The notes below the pieces were generated by a model. The model was not told the DNA's origin, did not search any database, and saw only the letters and a list, made by a program, of their open reading frames with translations. Below are positions 25,162 through 34,445 of a stretch of 64,000 bases of DNA, in pieces (position 1 is the stretch's first letter; each line of letters begins with the position of its first letter). A program made the translations under genes and the position numbers. The DNA is taken from NCBI RefSeq assembly GCF_027622945.1, contig NZ_JAPZVQ010000002.1:479881-543880 (forward strand). Direction: 5' to 3'. This DNA comes from Glycomyces lechevalierae. Lineage in GTDB: Bacteria; Actinomycetota; Actinomycetes; Mycobacteriales; Micromonosporaceae.

Positions 25162-25722
25162 CTACTCCCCGAAGCGGACGCGTCTGGCGATCTCGCGGAG
25201 GGCGGCCTCGGGGTCGGCCTGGACCGCCGGGGGGAAGTTGCCGCCCAGGAACAGGCCCGCGAATCCGTGGACGAGGGACCAGGCGCCGAGGGCTTCGGCG
25301 TTGAACGCGGCGTCGGGACGCTGCTCGCCGGCGCCGCGCACGAGGGCCGCGTTGGAGCGCGCTTCGGCGCGCTGGAGATCGGGGTCGTCCTCATGGAGGA
25401 GTTCAGGCCGGAACATGGTCTCGAAATACGCCTTGTTGTCGATGGCGAAGCGCACGTAGGCGACCCCGACCTCGACGAAGTCGCCGGTCGCCTCCCACGC
25501 TCGTTCCAGTGCGTCCGCGAAGCGGTCGTACCCCTCGGCCGCGACGGCGGTCAGGAGCCCGGCCTTGTCGCCGAAGTGGTGCGCCGGGGCGGCGTGCGAG
25601 ACGCCGGCGCGCTTGGCGACGGCCCGCAGGCTCAAGGCGCTCGGGCCGCTTTCGGCGATGGCCTCGACGGCGGCCCCGATGAGGGCCCGGCGGAGGTCGC
25701 CGTGGTGATAGCGATCGGTCAC
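25162..25722 (-). CDS. TetR/AcrR family transcriptional regulator
   Basis: A 186-residue TetR regulator. It starts VTDRYHHGDLRRALI at the GTG at 25722 and has the helix-turn-helix ALSLRAVAKRAGVSHAAPAHHFGDKAGLL. The C-terminal domain matches the WHG/TetR_C33-like class with FAIDNKAYFETMFRPELL. An upstream extension to 25785 would translate the operator sequence and is rejected. Two TTGACA-N-TGTCAA palindromes (25745-25757 and 25787-25799) lie between it and the divergent membrane protein gene, which is therefore its likely target. Confidence 0.88.
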   Translation of the reverse strand: MTDRYHHGDLRRALIGAAVEAIAESGPSALSLRAVAKRAGVSHAAPAHHFGDKAGLLTAVAAEGYDRFADALERAWEATGDFVEVGVAYVRFAIDNKAYFETMFRPELLHEDDPDLQRAEARSNAALVRGAGEQRPDAAFNAEALGAWSLVHGFAGLFLGGNFPPAVQADPEAALREIARRVRFGE

Positions 25723-25744
25723 GAGAGCCACTGTAGCGCGGATC

Positions 25745-25799
25745 TTGACAGTGTCAAACACCACTGCGGCCATCTGGACGTCCAACTTGACACTGTCAA
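25745..25799. promoter_or_regulatory. Paired TetR operators
   Basis: Two perfect 13-bp palindromes, TTGACAGTGTCAA (25745-25757) and TTGACACTGTCAA (25787-25799), differ only in the central base. They are 42 bp apart centre to centre (four helical turns), in the region shared by the divergent TetR and membrane protein genes. The TTGACA half could also serve as a -35 element. Confidence 0.8.
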
Positions 25800-25849
25800 G
25801 ACTAGGGCGTACGTTGAGTTCTCAAGCCACTCACGATTGGACGCCCCTG

Positions 25850-26272
25850 ATGTTCGAATCCGCCTTCGCCCTCTCCGACGCCTCCCGCATCATCGCCGGG
25901 GCCGTCCTGCTCACCGTCGTCACCATCGAGTTCGGCGGGACCTTCCTCCTCAGGATCGCCAGCGGCAAGGTGCCCTTCACCGAGTTCCAGAAGTCCTTCT
26001 CGCGGGCCGGGCACGCCCACGCCGGCGTCCTCGTCATCTTCAGCCTCATCGGCGTCGTCCTCGCCGACGCCTCAGGGCTCGAAGGCCTCTGGGGCTGGGT
26101 CGCCCGCGCCGCGATCCCGCTCGCCGCGATCCTCATGTCCGGCGGGTTCTTCGCCGCCATGGCGGGCAAGGGCCGCACCTCGCCGAACAAGGCGATCGTG
26201 GTCCTCTACGCCGGCGCCGCGAGCCTCGCCGTGGGCACCCTGACCCTCGGGATCGGGCTCCTGACCGCCTAG
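25850..26272 (+). CDS. Four-helix membrane protein under TetR control
   Basis: A 140-residue protein with four predicted membrane helices (about residues 10-33, 52-72, 80-102 and 113-138) and short polar loops. The conserved-looking segment FSRAGHAHAGVLVIFSL contains two His in a helix. I do not recognise a named family. The divergent TetR gene and the paired operators upstream suggest an inducible role, perhaps in export or stress, but that is context only. The ATG at 25850 has no strong ribosome binding site. Confidence 0.7.
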   Translation: MFESAFALSDASRIIAGAVLLTVVTIEFGGTFLLRIASGKVPFTEFQKSFSRAGHAHAGVLVIFSLIGVVLADASGLEGLWGWVARAAIPLAAILMSGGFFAAMAGKGRTSPNKAIVVLYAGAASLAVGTLTLGIGLLTA

Positions 26273-26347
26273 CGCCCCGGTCTTCCGCAACACAGCACCA
26301 GGTCGCGCCGTGGTGCCACGGCGCGGCCCCGCCTAGACTTGACCCTC

Positions 26348-27421
<1,074 letters not shown>

Positions 27422-27464
27422 GGGCAATGGTTTAAACCCGCCTTTCCTTGAGCACTAAGGAATC

Positions 27465-27494
27465 AGACGCCGCGACCGGCCGGTCGCGGCGTCT
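27465..27494 (+). terminator. Terminator of ychF
   Basis: A perfect 30-bp palindrome, 15-bp arms (AGACGCCGCGACCGG and its complement), starting 44 bp after the ychF stop. It lies just before the ribosome binding site of the next gene. Confidence 0.75.
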
Positions 27495-27513
27495 TCGATT
27501 CGGAGGTGGGCGC

Positions 27514-28311
27514 ATGCAGCACGAGCAGAGGCATCGCGAGGTCGCGGTCGTGACCGGCGGCGGACAGGGCATCGGCAGGGCGATCGTCGAGCGGCTCCTC
27601 GCCGAGGACCGCGCGGTCGTCGTCGTGGAGCTGCGAGACGAGGCGCTCGAATGGCTCGACGAGGCGATCAGCGAGAGCCGGGCCTGGGTGGTCGTGGGCG
27701 ACGCGGGCGACGACGCCGTCGCCGAGCGGGCCGTCGCGGCCGCCGAATCGCTCGGCGCGCTCACCGGCTGGGTCAACAACGCCGCGGTCTTCCGCGACGC
27801 CTGGCTCCACGAGGCCGGCGGCACGGTGGTCGCCGAGATGATCCGCCGCAACCTGCAGCCGTGCCTGGCGGGCGCGGCCGCCGCGGTGGCCGCGTTCCGG
27901 GTCCAGGGGGTCGCCGGGAGCATCGTCAACATCTCGTCGCATCAAGCGCAGCGGGCCGTGCGCGGGGCGCTGCCGTACGCGACGGCGAAGGCCGCGATCG
28001 AGGGCCTGACGCGCGCGCTCGCGGTCGATTACGGCCCCTGGGGGGTGCGGGTGAACGCCCTGGCGCTCGGGTCCGTGGTGACGGAACGGCTGCGCGCCTT
28101 GGAGGACGCCGGGACCGAGGCGTACGCGCGCGTGGAGGCGGCGATGCGCGAACTGCACCCGCTCGGGCGGGCCGGCGAGGCGGGCGAGGTCGCGGACGCG
28201 GTCGCGTTCCTGCTCTCGGAGCGGGCCTCGTTCATCAGCGGCGCAGTGCTCCCGGTCGACGGCGGCCGCTCGGGCCAGGGCCACGACCCCGAGGCCGCGC
28301 CGCCCTCATGA
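27514..28311 (+). CDS. SDR family oxidoreductase
   Basis: A 265-residue classical short-chain dehydrogenase. It shows TGGGQGIGRAI (cofactor loop), NNAAV, the catalytic Ser in IVNISSHQAQ, YATAK with catalytic Tyr and Lys, and a C-terminal SGAVLPVDGG. Substrate cannot be told from sequence. GGAGGTG precedes the ATG at 27514; open frame continues upstream through the ychF terminator and is not coding. The acidic residue after the second strand (VVVVELRD) suggests NAD rather than NADP. Confidence 0.88.
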   Translation: MQHEQRHREVAVVTGGGQGIGRAIVERLLAEDRAVVVVELRDEALEWLDEAISESRAWVVVGDAGDDAVAERAVAAAESLGALTGWVNNAAVFRDAWLHEAGGTVVAEMIRRNLQPCLAGAAAAVAAFRVQGVAGSIVNISSHQAQRAVRGALPYATAKAAIEGLTRALAVDYGPWGVRVNALALGSVVTERLRALEDAGTEAYARVEAAMRELHPLGRAGEAGEVADAVAFLLSERASFISGAVLPVDGGRSGQGHDPEAAPPS

Positions 28312-28324
28312 AGGCGTGAAAAAA

Positions 28325-28365
28325 CGGCGGACCGGCGGGGAGGTGGGGTCCCCGGCGATCCGCCG
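28325..28365. terminator. Hairpin between convergent genes
   Basis: A 16-bp stem with two mismatches (28325-28340 with 28350-28365) and a 9-nt loop, between the SDR gene and the leftward gene ending at 28378. Confidence 0.65.
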
Positions 28366-28377
28366 TGCGGGTTCGCG

Positions 28378-28731
28378 TTATTCGCCTCGCCTGAGCCAGC
28401 GGAAGCGGCCCTTGGAGGAGGCCTCCTCGACGGCGAGGTCGCCGGCGATGGTGATGTAGGCGGTCTCGACGCGGCCCGCGAAGGTCACGTCGGTGAGGCT
28501 GTAGCCGCCCTCGCTGGCGAGCACGATGAGCGTGGCCTCTGCAGTGCGCGACACGTCCGGCCGGACGCCGAGCGTGTCAGCGAAGATCTTGATGTATTCG
28601 GCGAGCTCCGCGTGCTGGGAATCGTCGAGCGGCAGCGACCGCGAGAGGCGGCCGTCGTCATCCGCTACCCAACCGTTGAGCTCCCTCAGTGCATCCAGCA
28701 GCACGTTGTCGTCTTGCTCCGTTCTCCCCAT
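28378..28731 (-). CDS. Degenerate pterin-4a-carbinolamine dehydratase-like protein
   Basis: A 117-residue protein. The order of features follows the pterin-4a-carbinolamine dehydratase fold: an N-terminal GWVADDDGRLSRSLPLDDS, a helix AELAEYIKIFADTLGV, and a C-terminal GYSLTDVTFAGRVETAY that parallels the family's GGLTxxDxxxA segment. The His-His-Pro motif needed for catalysis reads GVRPDVS here, so dehydratase activity is unlikely. Related catalytically dead forms occur in actinobacteria with unknown function. The ATG at 28731 is chosen; the upstream in-frame extension looks non-coding. Family assignment is moderately sure. Confidence 0.55.
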   Translation of the reverse strand: MGRTEQDDNVLLDALRELNGWVADDDGRLSRSLPLDDSQHAELAEYIKIFADTLGVRPDVSRTAEATLIVLASEGGYSLTDVTFAGRVETAYITIAGDLAVEEASSKGRFRWLRRGE

Positions 28732-29157
28732 ATGGCACCATCGCCATTTCATCCTGGCCGCGACCGGCAAAGCGGTGCCCTGCCGAAGCAGGGCCGCGAC
28801 CGATCAGTAAGGTGGTCTGATTCGGCTCCGACGGACACGGGGGCTTCGTGTCTGAATTGTCGCCGGATCTTTATCGTTTCTGAACCGAGTCTTGCGCGTC
28901 TCCCAGTTTCTGTCCAGACCGGCAAATGGGATCAATCAGGAATACCGGTCTTCGAGGGACGGTTCTTGTCTGGTTTTGTGCTGGTGGACACGATTCCTGA
29001 CCGTAGGGTCCAGCCCGCATCATCCGAACGTATGAACAACAGGTTGCTCACTGGTGATCACTGTTCGTGATCTGACGCGCGAACGATAACGAAACGCCCT
29101 CAAACCGGCAACAGTGGCGAAGCCCGAACGACATCCCCGCGCCGATAAGCTCTTGCA
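28732..29157. other. Intergenic region with reduced GC between divergent genes
   Basis: About 425 bp with no credible gene and clearly lower GC than its surroundings (28840-29080). It contains the mutT -10 box TAAGCT at 29146-29151, 6 nt before the GTG start, and an inverted repeat GATCAC-N5-GTGATC at 29056-29072 that could bind a regulator. Confidence 0.6.
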
Positions 29158-29553
29158 GTGAACGAACCGCGCATCGTAGTGGGGGCCGCGATCCGCGACG
29201 GGCGCCGCGTCCTCGCCGCCGCCCGCGCCTACCCGCCCGAGCTCGCCGGGCTCTGGGAGTTCCCCGGCGGCAAGGTCGAGCCCGACGAGACCGAGACCGA
29301 AGCGCTCGTGCGCGAATGCCGCGAAGAACTCGGCGTCGCGATCAGCGTCGGCGACCGCGTCGGCGGCGACCTCTCCACCGGCAACGGCCGGTACCTGCTG
29401 CGGGTCTACTTCGCCGAGCTGCTCGAGGGCGAACCGCACACGAAGGAGCACGCCGAACTGCGCTGGCTCGCCCCCGACGAGCTCGACTCCGTGCCCTGGC
29501 TCCCCGGCAACCGCCCCGCCGTCGACGCCCTGCGGGACCTCCTGAACGCCTAG
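29158..29553 (+). CDS. NUDIX hydrolase, MutT family
   Basis: A 131-residue NUDIX hydrolase with the complete box GGKVEPDETETEALVRE followed by CREELGV (matching GX5EX7REUXEEXGU), and WEFPGGK as in MutT/8-oxo-dGTP diphosphatases. It probably removes oxidised nucleotides from the pool. The GTG start is exactly 6 nt after TAAGCT with no Shine-Dalgarno, pointing to leaderless translation. The D-aminoacylase gene follows after about 80 bp on the same strand but with its own TAGACT box. Confidence 0.9.
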   Translation: MNEPRIVVGAAIRDGRRVLAAARAYPPELAGLWEFPGGKVEPDETETEALVRECREELGVAISVGDRVGGDLSTGNGRYLLRVYFAELLEGEPHTKEHAELRWLAPDELDSVPWLPGNRPAVDALRDLLNA

Positions 29554-29634
29554 TCCGCTTCGCGAGACGCCCCTAGTGGTCACCCTCCGCCGTGCATAGA
29601 CTGACGCTCCGTGCCGATCGAGGGAGGGCGCCGC

Positions 29635-31227
29635 GTGGCCGCAATGGACATCGTGATCCGGGGAGCGGACGTCGCCGACGGGACCGGCTCGCCCCGGTAC
29701 GCGGCCGAGATCGGCGTCAAGGACGGCCGGATCGCCGCGATCGGCCCCGAGCGCCTCGACGGGGACAAGGTCATCGACGCCGGCGGACTCGTCCTCGCCC
29801 CCGGGTTCATCGACATGCACGCCCACTCCGAGCTCGCGCTCCTCACCGACCGCGACCACCTCGCGAAACTCGGCCAGGGCTGCACCCTCGAAGTGCTCGG
29901 CCAGGACGGCCTCTCCTACGCGCCCGTCGACGAGACGACCGCCCCGCAGATGTGGGAGGCCATCGCCGCGTGGAACGGCCGCCTCGACGTCGACTACGAC
30001 TGGCGCACCGTCGCCGAATACCTCGACCGCCTGGACCGCGGCATCCCGACCAACGCCGCCTACCTCGTCCCCCACGGCACCGTGCGGATGCTCGCGATGG
30101 GCTGGGAGGACCGCGAACCCACGGCGGCCGAACTCGAGGTCATGAAAGCCCATGTCGCCCAAGGCATGGAAGCGGGCGCGCTCGGCCTCTCGGCCGGGCT
30201 GAGCTACGCCCCCGGCATGTACGCCAAGACCACTGAGCTGGTCGAACTGTGCAAGGTCGTCGCGGGCTACGGCGGCTACTTCAGCCCCCACCAGCGCAGT
30301 TACGGCGCAGGCGCGATGGAGGGGTACGCGGAGATGATCGAAATCGGCCGCCACTCGGGCTGCGCCGTGCACCTCGCGCACGCCACCCTCAACTACCGCG
30401 TCAACGAGGGCCGGGCCGCCGAACTCCTCAAGCTCATCGACGAAGGCCTCGACGAGGGCCTGCCGATCAGCCTCGACACGTACCCGTACCTGCCCGGCAT
30501 GACCATGCTCGCGGCCCTCCTCCCGAGCTGGTCCCTCGCCGGCGGCTACGGCGCCCTCGCCGAACGCCTCCGCGACGACGCGCTCCGCGCCCGCATCGTC
30601 CGCGAACTCGACGTCGAAGGCACCGACGGCGCCAACGGCGTCCCCGTCGACTGGACGAAGATCGAGATCGCCGGCGTCGCCGACCCGCAGCTGCGCGGCC
30701 TCGTCGGCCGCCGCGTGAGCGAGGCCGCCGCCGGCGAGCCGCCCGCCGAGTTCTTCCTCGACCTCATCGCACGCGACGACTTCGCCACCGCCTGCCTCAT
30801 GCACGAGGGCAACGAGGAGAACGTCCGCGCGATCATGCGCCACGGCGTCCACACCGGATCCACTGACGGCGTCCTCTCCGGCGAGAAGATCCACCCCCGC
30901 GCCTGGGGCTCCTTCGCCCGCTACCTCGGCCACTACACCCGCGACCTCGGCCTCATGAGCGTCGAGGAATGCGTCGCCCACCTCACCGGCCGCCCCGCCG
31001 CCGTCCTCGGCCTCACCGACCGCGGCCTCGTCAAGCCCGGCTACGCCGCCGACCTCGTCCTCTTCGACCCCCGCACCGTGGACGCCCGCGCCACCTTCGC
31101 CGAACCCAGGCGGCAAGCCGCGGGAATACCGTACGTGCTGGTCAACGGACGGATTGCGATCGAAGACGGGAAACGCACGACCGCGCTCGCGGGCCGTGCG
31201 GTGCGCCGCACCCCTGCCGGAGGATGA
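29635..31227 (+). CDS. N-acyl-D-amino-acid deacylase (amidohydrolase family)
   Basis: A 530-residue D-aminoacylase-type amidohydrolase. It has the metal motif GFIDMHAHSE, GCTLEVLGQDG (the Cys-Glu region used in D-aminoacylases), HLAHA, SLDTYPYLPG, GSTDGVLSGEKIHPRAWG and a C-terminal return to the beta-sandwich (KPGYAADLVLFDP). It hydrolyses N-acyl-D-amino acids or related D-linked compounds. The GTG at 29635 is chosen because GAGGGAGG lies about 7 nt upstream; an alternative GTG at 29611 is 8 nt after a TAGACT box and would be a leaderless start. Both are in frame. Confidence 0.88.
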   Translation: MAAMDIVIRGADVADGTGSPRYAAEIGVKDGRIAAIGPERLDGDKVIDAGGLVLAPGFIDMHAHSELALLTDRDHLAKLGQGCTLEVLGQDGLSYAPVDETTAPQMWEAIAAWNGRLDVDYDWRTVAEYLDRLDRGIPTNAAYLVPHGTVRMLAMGWEDREPTAAELEVMKAHVAQGMEAGALGLSAGLSYAPGMYAKTTELVELCKVVAGYGGYFSPHQRSYGAGAMEGYAEMIEIGRHSGCAVHLAHATLNYRVNEGRAAELLKLIDEGLDEGLPISLDTYPYLPGMTMLAALLPSWSLAGGYGALAERLRDDALRARIVRELDVEGTDGANGVPVDWTKIEIAGVADPQLRGLVGRRVSEAAAGEPPAEFFLDLIARDDFATACLMHEGNEENVRAIMRHGVHTGSTDGVLSGEKIHPRAWGSFARYLGHYTRDLGLMSVEECVAHLTGRPAAVLGLTDRGLVKPGYAADLVLFDPRTVDARATFAEPRRQAAGIPYVLVNGRIAIEDGKRTTALAGRAVRRTPAGG

Positions 31228-31290
31228 ACGGGCGGGGGTCGGTTATCTTCAGTTCGCGAACTGTTCCCCCATCAGCCACCGGAGGGCCGC

Positions 31291-32514
31291 ATGGCCGACG
31301 ACTCAGACATCACGAACGATGAGAAACCGGGCGACAGCACCGGCGAGAAGATCGGCGGCGCCATCCCGGGCGTCAAGCAGTTCCTCAACAGCAAGAAGGT
31401 GATCGAGGACGCGATCGAGTCCGACGAGGTCACCTTCGCCAACGCGGCCACCACCGTCACCGCCGACATCGCCAGCCTCGGCCTCGAAGCCTTCGCCGCG
31501 TACACGAACCCGCTCGGGATGCTCGTCAACGTCGGCCTCGACTTCGTGCTGAACCTGTTCGAGCCCGCGAACAAGCTCATCACCTGGCTCTCCGGCGACC
31601 CCAACCAGATGTCCGACCTGCAGGAGCGGTGGCGCCAGTTCAAGAACACCCTCATCGCCCTGCGCGAAGAGGTCGACAAGGCCTGGGAGTCCTCGCTCGC
31701 CACCTCGCAGTCGCCGACCACCGACGCCGCCAAGGACAAGGTCAGCGGCATGGCCGCCGCCATCGCCGGCGTCGCCTCCGAGATCGCGCAGATCGAGTCG
31801 CTCATCGGTGGCGCGCAGGTCCTGTCGAAGGCCATCTTCGAGGTCGTCAAGGCGCTCCTCTCGGCGCTCGTCGAGCAGGTCATCATCTACGGCCTCGCGT
31901 CGCTCGCGCTGGCGTGGACGACCGGCGGCGGCTCGATCGCGACGTTCCTGGTGTGGGCGACCCGCTCGACCGCGGCCGAGACGGCCACCATGTTCATGAA
32001 GGTGCACATGGCCAACCAGCTCGGCAGCCAGCTCGGGTCGATCGGCATGGACGTCCTCAACTCGACGTTCCGCCAGTCCTCCTCCGAGATGCTGCAGTGG
32101 GCCGGCGGGCTCATCTCGAACTGGGCGGGCGGGGTGCAGGGCACCGGCGTCCCCGGGCTGGGCGGCCCGAACCCGGCCTCCTCGAACCCGTCCGGCGGCA
32201 TGGCCGCGTACATCGACGTGGACCCCGAGGAGTTCAACGTGGGCGCGGGCGAGCTGCGCCGCCTCCAGGGCAACGCCGAGTCGCTGTCCACGGCCGTCAA
32301 CGGCGACACCGAGACCGATTTCTGGACGTGGGGCCTCGCCTGCCGGGCCTGGCTCGACGACTACAACCAGCAGCGGGTCGAGATCGCCGGCGACGTCGCC
32401 CTCATCTCCCCTGCGCTGGAAGGGAACGCGCAGCGTTTCGAGGAGACCGCGGCCGCTTACGAGGACGCGGACGTGCAGGCCTCCGAGGACATCAAGGTCG
32501 CCGGGGGCAAGTAG
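31291..32514 (+). CDS. Probable type VII secretion substrate with EspC-like C-terminus
   Basis: A 407-residue protein of unknown activity. An acidic N-terminus is followed by helices (about 40-100), a WXG100-like helical hairpin (about 105-175, with AWES in place of WxG), a long hydrophobic stretch (about 185-225) and a Gly/Pro/Ser linker (280-303). The last 100 residues look like an ESX/EspC target domain: IDVDPEEF, long helices and a C-terminal TAAAYEDADVQAS, which fits the YxxxD secretion signal (Tyr390 to Asp394). No toxin domain is recognisable. It overlaps the next gene by one base, and two YbaB genes follow, a grouping seen beside ESX genes in actinobacteria. Confidence 0.6.
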   Translation: MADDSDITNDEKPGDSTGEKIGGAIPGVKQFLNSKKVIEDAIESDEVTFANAATTVTADIASLGLEAFAAYTNPLGMLVNVGLDFVLNLFEPANKLITWLSGDPNQMSDLQERWRQFKNTLIALREEVDKAWESSLATSQSPTTDAAKDKVSGMAAAIAGVASEIAQIESLIGGAQVLSKAIFEVVKALLSALVEQVIIYGLASLALAWTTGGGSIATFLVWATRSTAAETATMFMKVHMANQLGSQLGSIGMDVLNSTFRQSSSEMLQWAGGLISNWAGGVQGTGVPGLGGPNPASSNPSGGMAAYIDVDPEEFNVGAGELRRLQGNAESLSTAVNGDTETDFWTWGLACRAWLDDYNQQRVEIAGDVALISPALEGNAQRFEETAAAYEDADVQASEDIKVAGGK

Positions 32515-33686
32515 TGCTTGGTCTGGACCGCAAGAGCATCCCGAAGGACCTCGCGCTGTCCTACCGGCGCGACCCGCACCTGTACCGGGAGCTCGGCGGC
32601 CGGCACCTGCGGTCGAAACCGCTGTACCACCGCGACTCCCGGGCCGAGGTCCTGGACTCACCGTTCATGGTGTCGCTCGAGCCGCCGGTCCCGCCGGAGG
32701 GCTCGGGCGTGCTCGAACTGCAGCTGGACGCGGCCGCGACGATGCCGGTCGCCATGGTGGACGGCACCCCGGTCGCGGTCGGCGAGGGCACCGTCTTCGC
32801 GGTGCTTCCCGCAGGGCGGCATGTGATCGCGGTGCAGGGCGCCGCGACGTGCAGCCCCGTCGTCGCCGACATCGAGCCGGGCGAGACGGCGACCCTCGTC
32901 TGGTACGAGGAGGCCGACCGCTTCACGGTCTCGTTCGGGACGCGGCGCGTCGACCCGCTGCCACCGGCGTCGCCGCTGGCGCTGTACCACTGGGCGATCG
33001 CCGTGTTCGCCGTCTGCGGACTGCCGCTGGCCACGGTGAACCTGTTCAGCTGGGGCGAGACCGCCAGCCGCGCCACCGTCGTCGCGGTGCTCGTGCTCGG
33101 CGTGGCCCTGCTCCCGCTGCTGCCGTGGCGGAAACGCGAGCGCGCCCGCCTCGCGGCGCTGCAGCTCGAACAGGAGCGCGGCGGGCAGTCCCGGCCCGTC
33201 CACTTCCCTTGGGACGGACCGCAGGTCGACGACCGGCCCGCGCTCCTCGGCGACCGCCCCGAGCGGCTGCCGGACTTCGCTCCGGGCCAGGGCGCACTGA
33301 TACTCCGCACGAAGGCGCACCGTCACTTGTGGAAGGACGGCGAGGGCGTCACCGCCCGCGACGCCGAGCTGGCGGCGCAGCCCGTCGGGCCGCCGACCGT
33401 GCGCATCGACGGCCTGGAGCAGCCCGCGAGCTGGGGCAACTGGTGGTACCCGCTGCGTCCCGGCCCGCACACGGTCGAGATCGAGGGCATGGACCGCTTG
33501 GAGCGCTTCGACATCGACATCGCCGCGGGCGAGACGACCGCGCTGCGCGCCGACGCGCACCGGTTCGTCCACCGCGGCCCCGACCGCGGTCTCGTCCACG
33601 ACGAAGGCGCGCTCTACCTCGAAGCCGAGGAGTTCAGCGCCGCGTGGATGGGCGACCCGGAGCGGCGCCTCGCCTACTGGCGCTGA
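32514..33686 (+). CDS. Membrane protein with two PEGA-like domains
   Basis: A 390-residue protein with two membrane helices in the middle (about residues 156-177 and 185-205). A beta-rich domain precedes them (about 65-140) and a second follows (about 280-375). The two domains resemble each other: VDGTPV ... LPAGRHVIAVQG in the first and IDGLEQ ... LRPGPHTVEIEG in the second, each followed by a [VD]I-x-x-GET-T/A turn, as in PEGA-type domains. No family is certain. The GTG at 32514 overlaps the stop of the substrate gene by 1 bp and has GGGGG about 7 nt upstream, so the two are translated together. Confidence 0.65.
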   Translation: MLGLDRKSIPKDLALSYRRDPHLYRELGGRHLRSKPLYHRDSRAEVLDSPFMVSLEPPVPPEGSGVLELQLDAAATMPVAMVDGTPVAVGEGTVFAVLPAGRHVIAVQGAATCSPVVADIEPGETATLVWYEEADRFTVSFGTRRVDPLPPASPLALYHWAIAVFAVCGLPLATVNLFSWGETASRATVVAVLVLGVALLPLLPWRKRERARLAALQLEQERGGQSRPVHFPWDGPQVDDRPALLGDRPERLPDFAPGQGALILRTKAHRHLWKDGEGVTARDAELAAQPVGPPTVRIDGLEQPASWGNWWYPLRPGPHTVEIEGMDRLERFDIDIAAGETTALRADAHRFVHRGPDRGLVHDEGALYLEAEEFSAAWMGDPERRLAYWR

Positions 33687-33720
33687 GCGAAAGCCCCCAC
33701 GAGGAAAGGAGAGCCGTCAG

Positions 33721-34011
33721 ATGCACGGTGATATCAACGGCAGGATCGCCGCGGTTCAGCAGATGGCCGCGGAGCTGCGCGCGGAGGCGGTCTCCGAGGG
33801 CGGCGCCGTGCGCGTCGTCGCCGGGCCCGGCGGCGAGGTCAAGGAGATCGACCTGCGGCTCAACGCGTTCGAGATGAGCGGCGTGGAACTCGGCGAACTC
33901 ACCGCCGCCACGGTAAAACGCGCCACCGCCGACGCCGACCGGCGCCTCTCGGAGGAGATCCGCGGCGTGGTCGGCGACGTCTTCGGCGCCGCACAGGAGG
34001 AGCAGCTATGA
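33721..34011 (+). CDS. YbaB/EbfC family protein
   Basis: A 96-residue YbaB/EbfC-type protein: an N-terminal helix (MHGDINGRIAAVQQMAAEL), a three-strand sheet (GGAVRVVAGPGGEVKEIDLRL) and a C-terminal helix. YbaB proteins dimerise and bind DNA; in actinobacteria many copies accompany ESX-like gene sets and their job there is unknown. AGGAAAGGAG precedes the ATG. It overlaps the second YbaB gene by 4 bp (ATGA) and lies 34 bp after the PEGA-like gene, so all four genes from 31291 appear to be one transcript. Confidence 0.82.
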   Translation: MHGDINGRIAAVQQMAAELRAEAVSEGGAVRVVAGPGGEVKEIDLRLNAFEMSGVELGELTAATVKRATADADRRLSEEIRGVVGDVFGAAQEEQL

Positions 34012-34388
34012 GCGACAACGTGAACCGGCCGGACCCCGCTGAGGTCGTGGCCGAGTTCGAGCGGCTGAAGGCCGAAGCCGAGGCGACGGTCCGCAGGTTC
34101 GACGAGATGGCCGCCGAGTTCGGCACCGACGCTGTGGAGGTCTACTCCGAGGACCGCCAGCTGCGCGTCAAACTCGACGCGAACGGCAATGTGGACCAGA
34201 TCGGGGTCGAGGAGACCGCGATGCGGAACCGCCAGACCCTCGGCCGCGCCATGGTCCTCCTCATCGCCGAGGCCCGCGCCGAGCACCAGCGGCGCACCAC
34301 CGAGATGGCCCGCCGCATGCTCGGCGACCGGTTCGACCTCGACGCGATCATGGCCCGCTACACGCCGAAGCAGGGCCCGCAGCGCTGA
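34008..34388 (+). CDS. Second YbaB/EbfC family protein
   Basis: A 126-residue YbaB-like protein with a longer N-terminal coiled-coil helix (PAEVVAEFERLKAEAEATVR), the central sheet EVYSEDRQLRVKLDANGNVD and two C-terminal helices ending in a basic tail. It differs enough from its upstream partner to suggest a heterodimer rather than a recent duplication; that is inference. It is the last gene of the four-gene set and is followed by a strong hairpin. Confidence 0.8.
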   Translation: MSDNVNRPDPAEVVAEFERLKAEAEATVRRFDEMAAEFGTDAVEVYSEDRQLRVKLDANGNVDQIGVEETAMRNRQTLGRAMVLLIAEARAEHQRRTTEMARRMLGDRFDLDAIMARYTPKQGPQR

Positions 34389-34445
34389 GGGGCGATGGAC
34401 CGGAGACTTGACCCCGGCTGCCCGGCCCACCGCCCCGGTCGTGCA

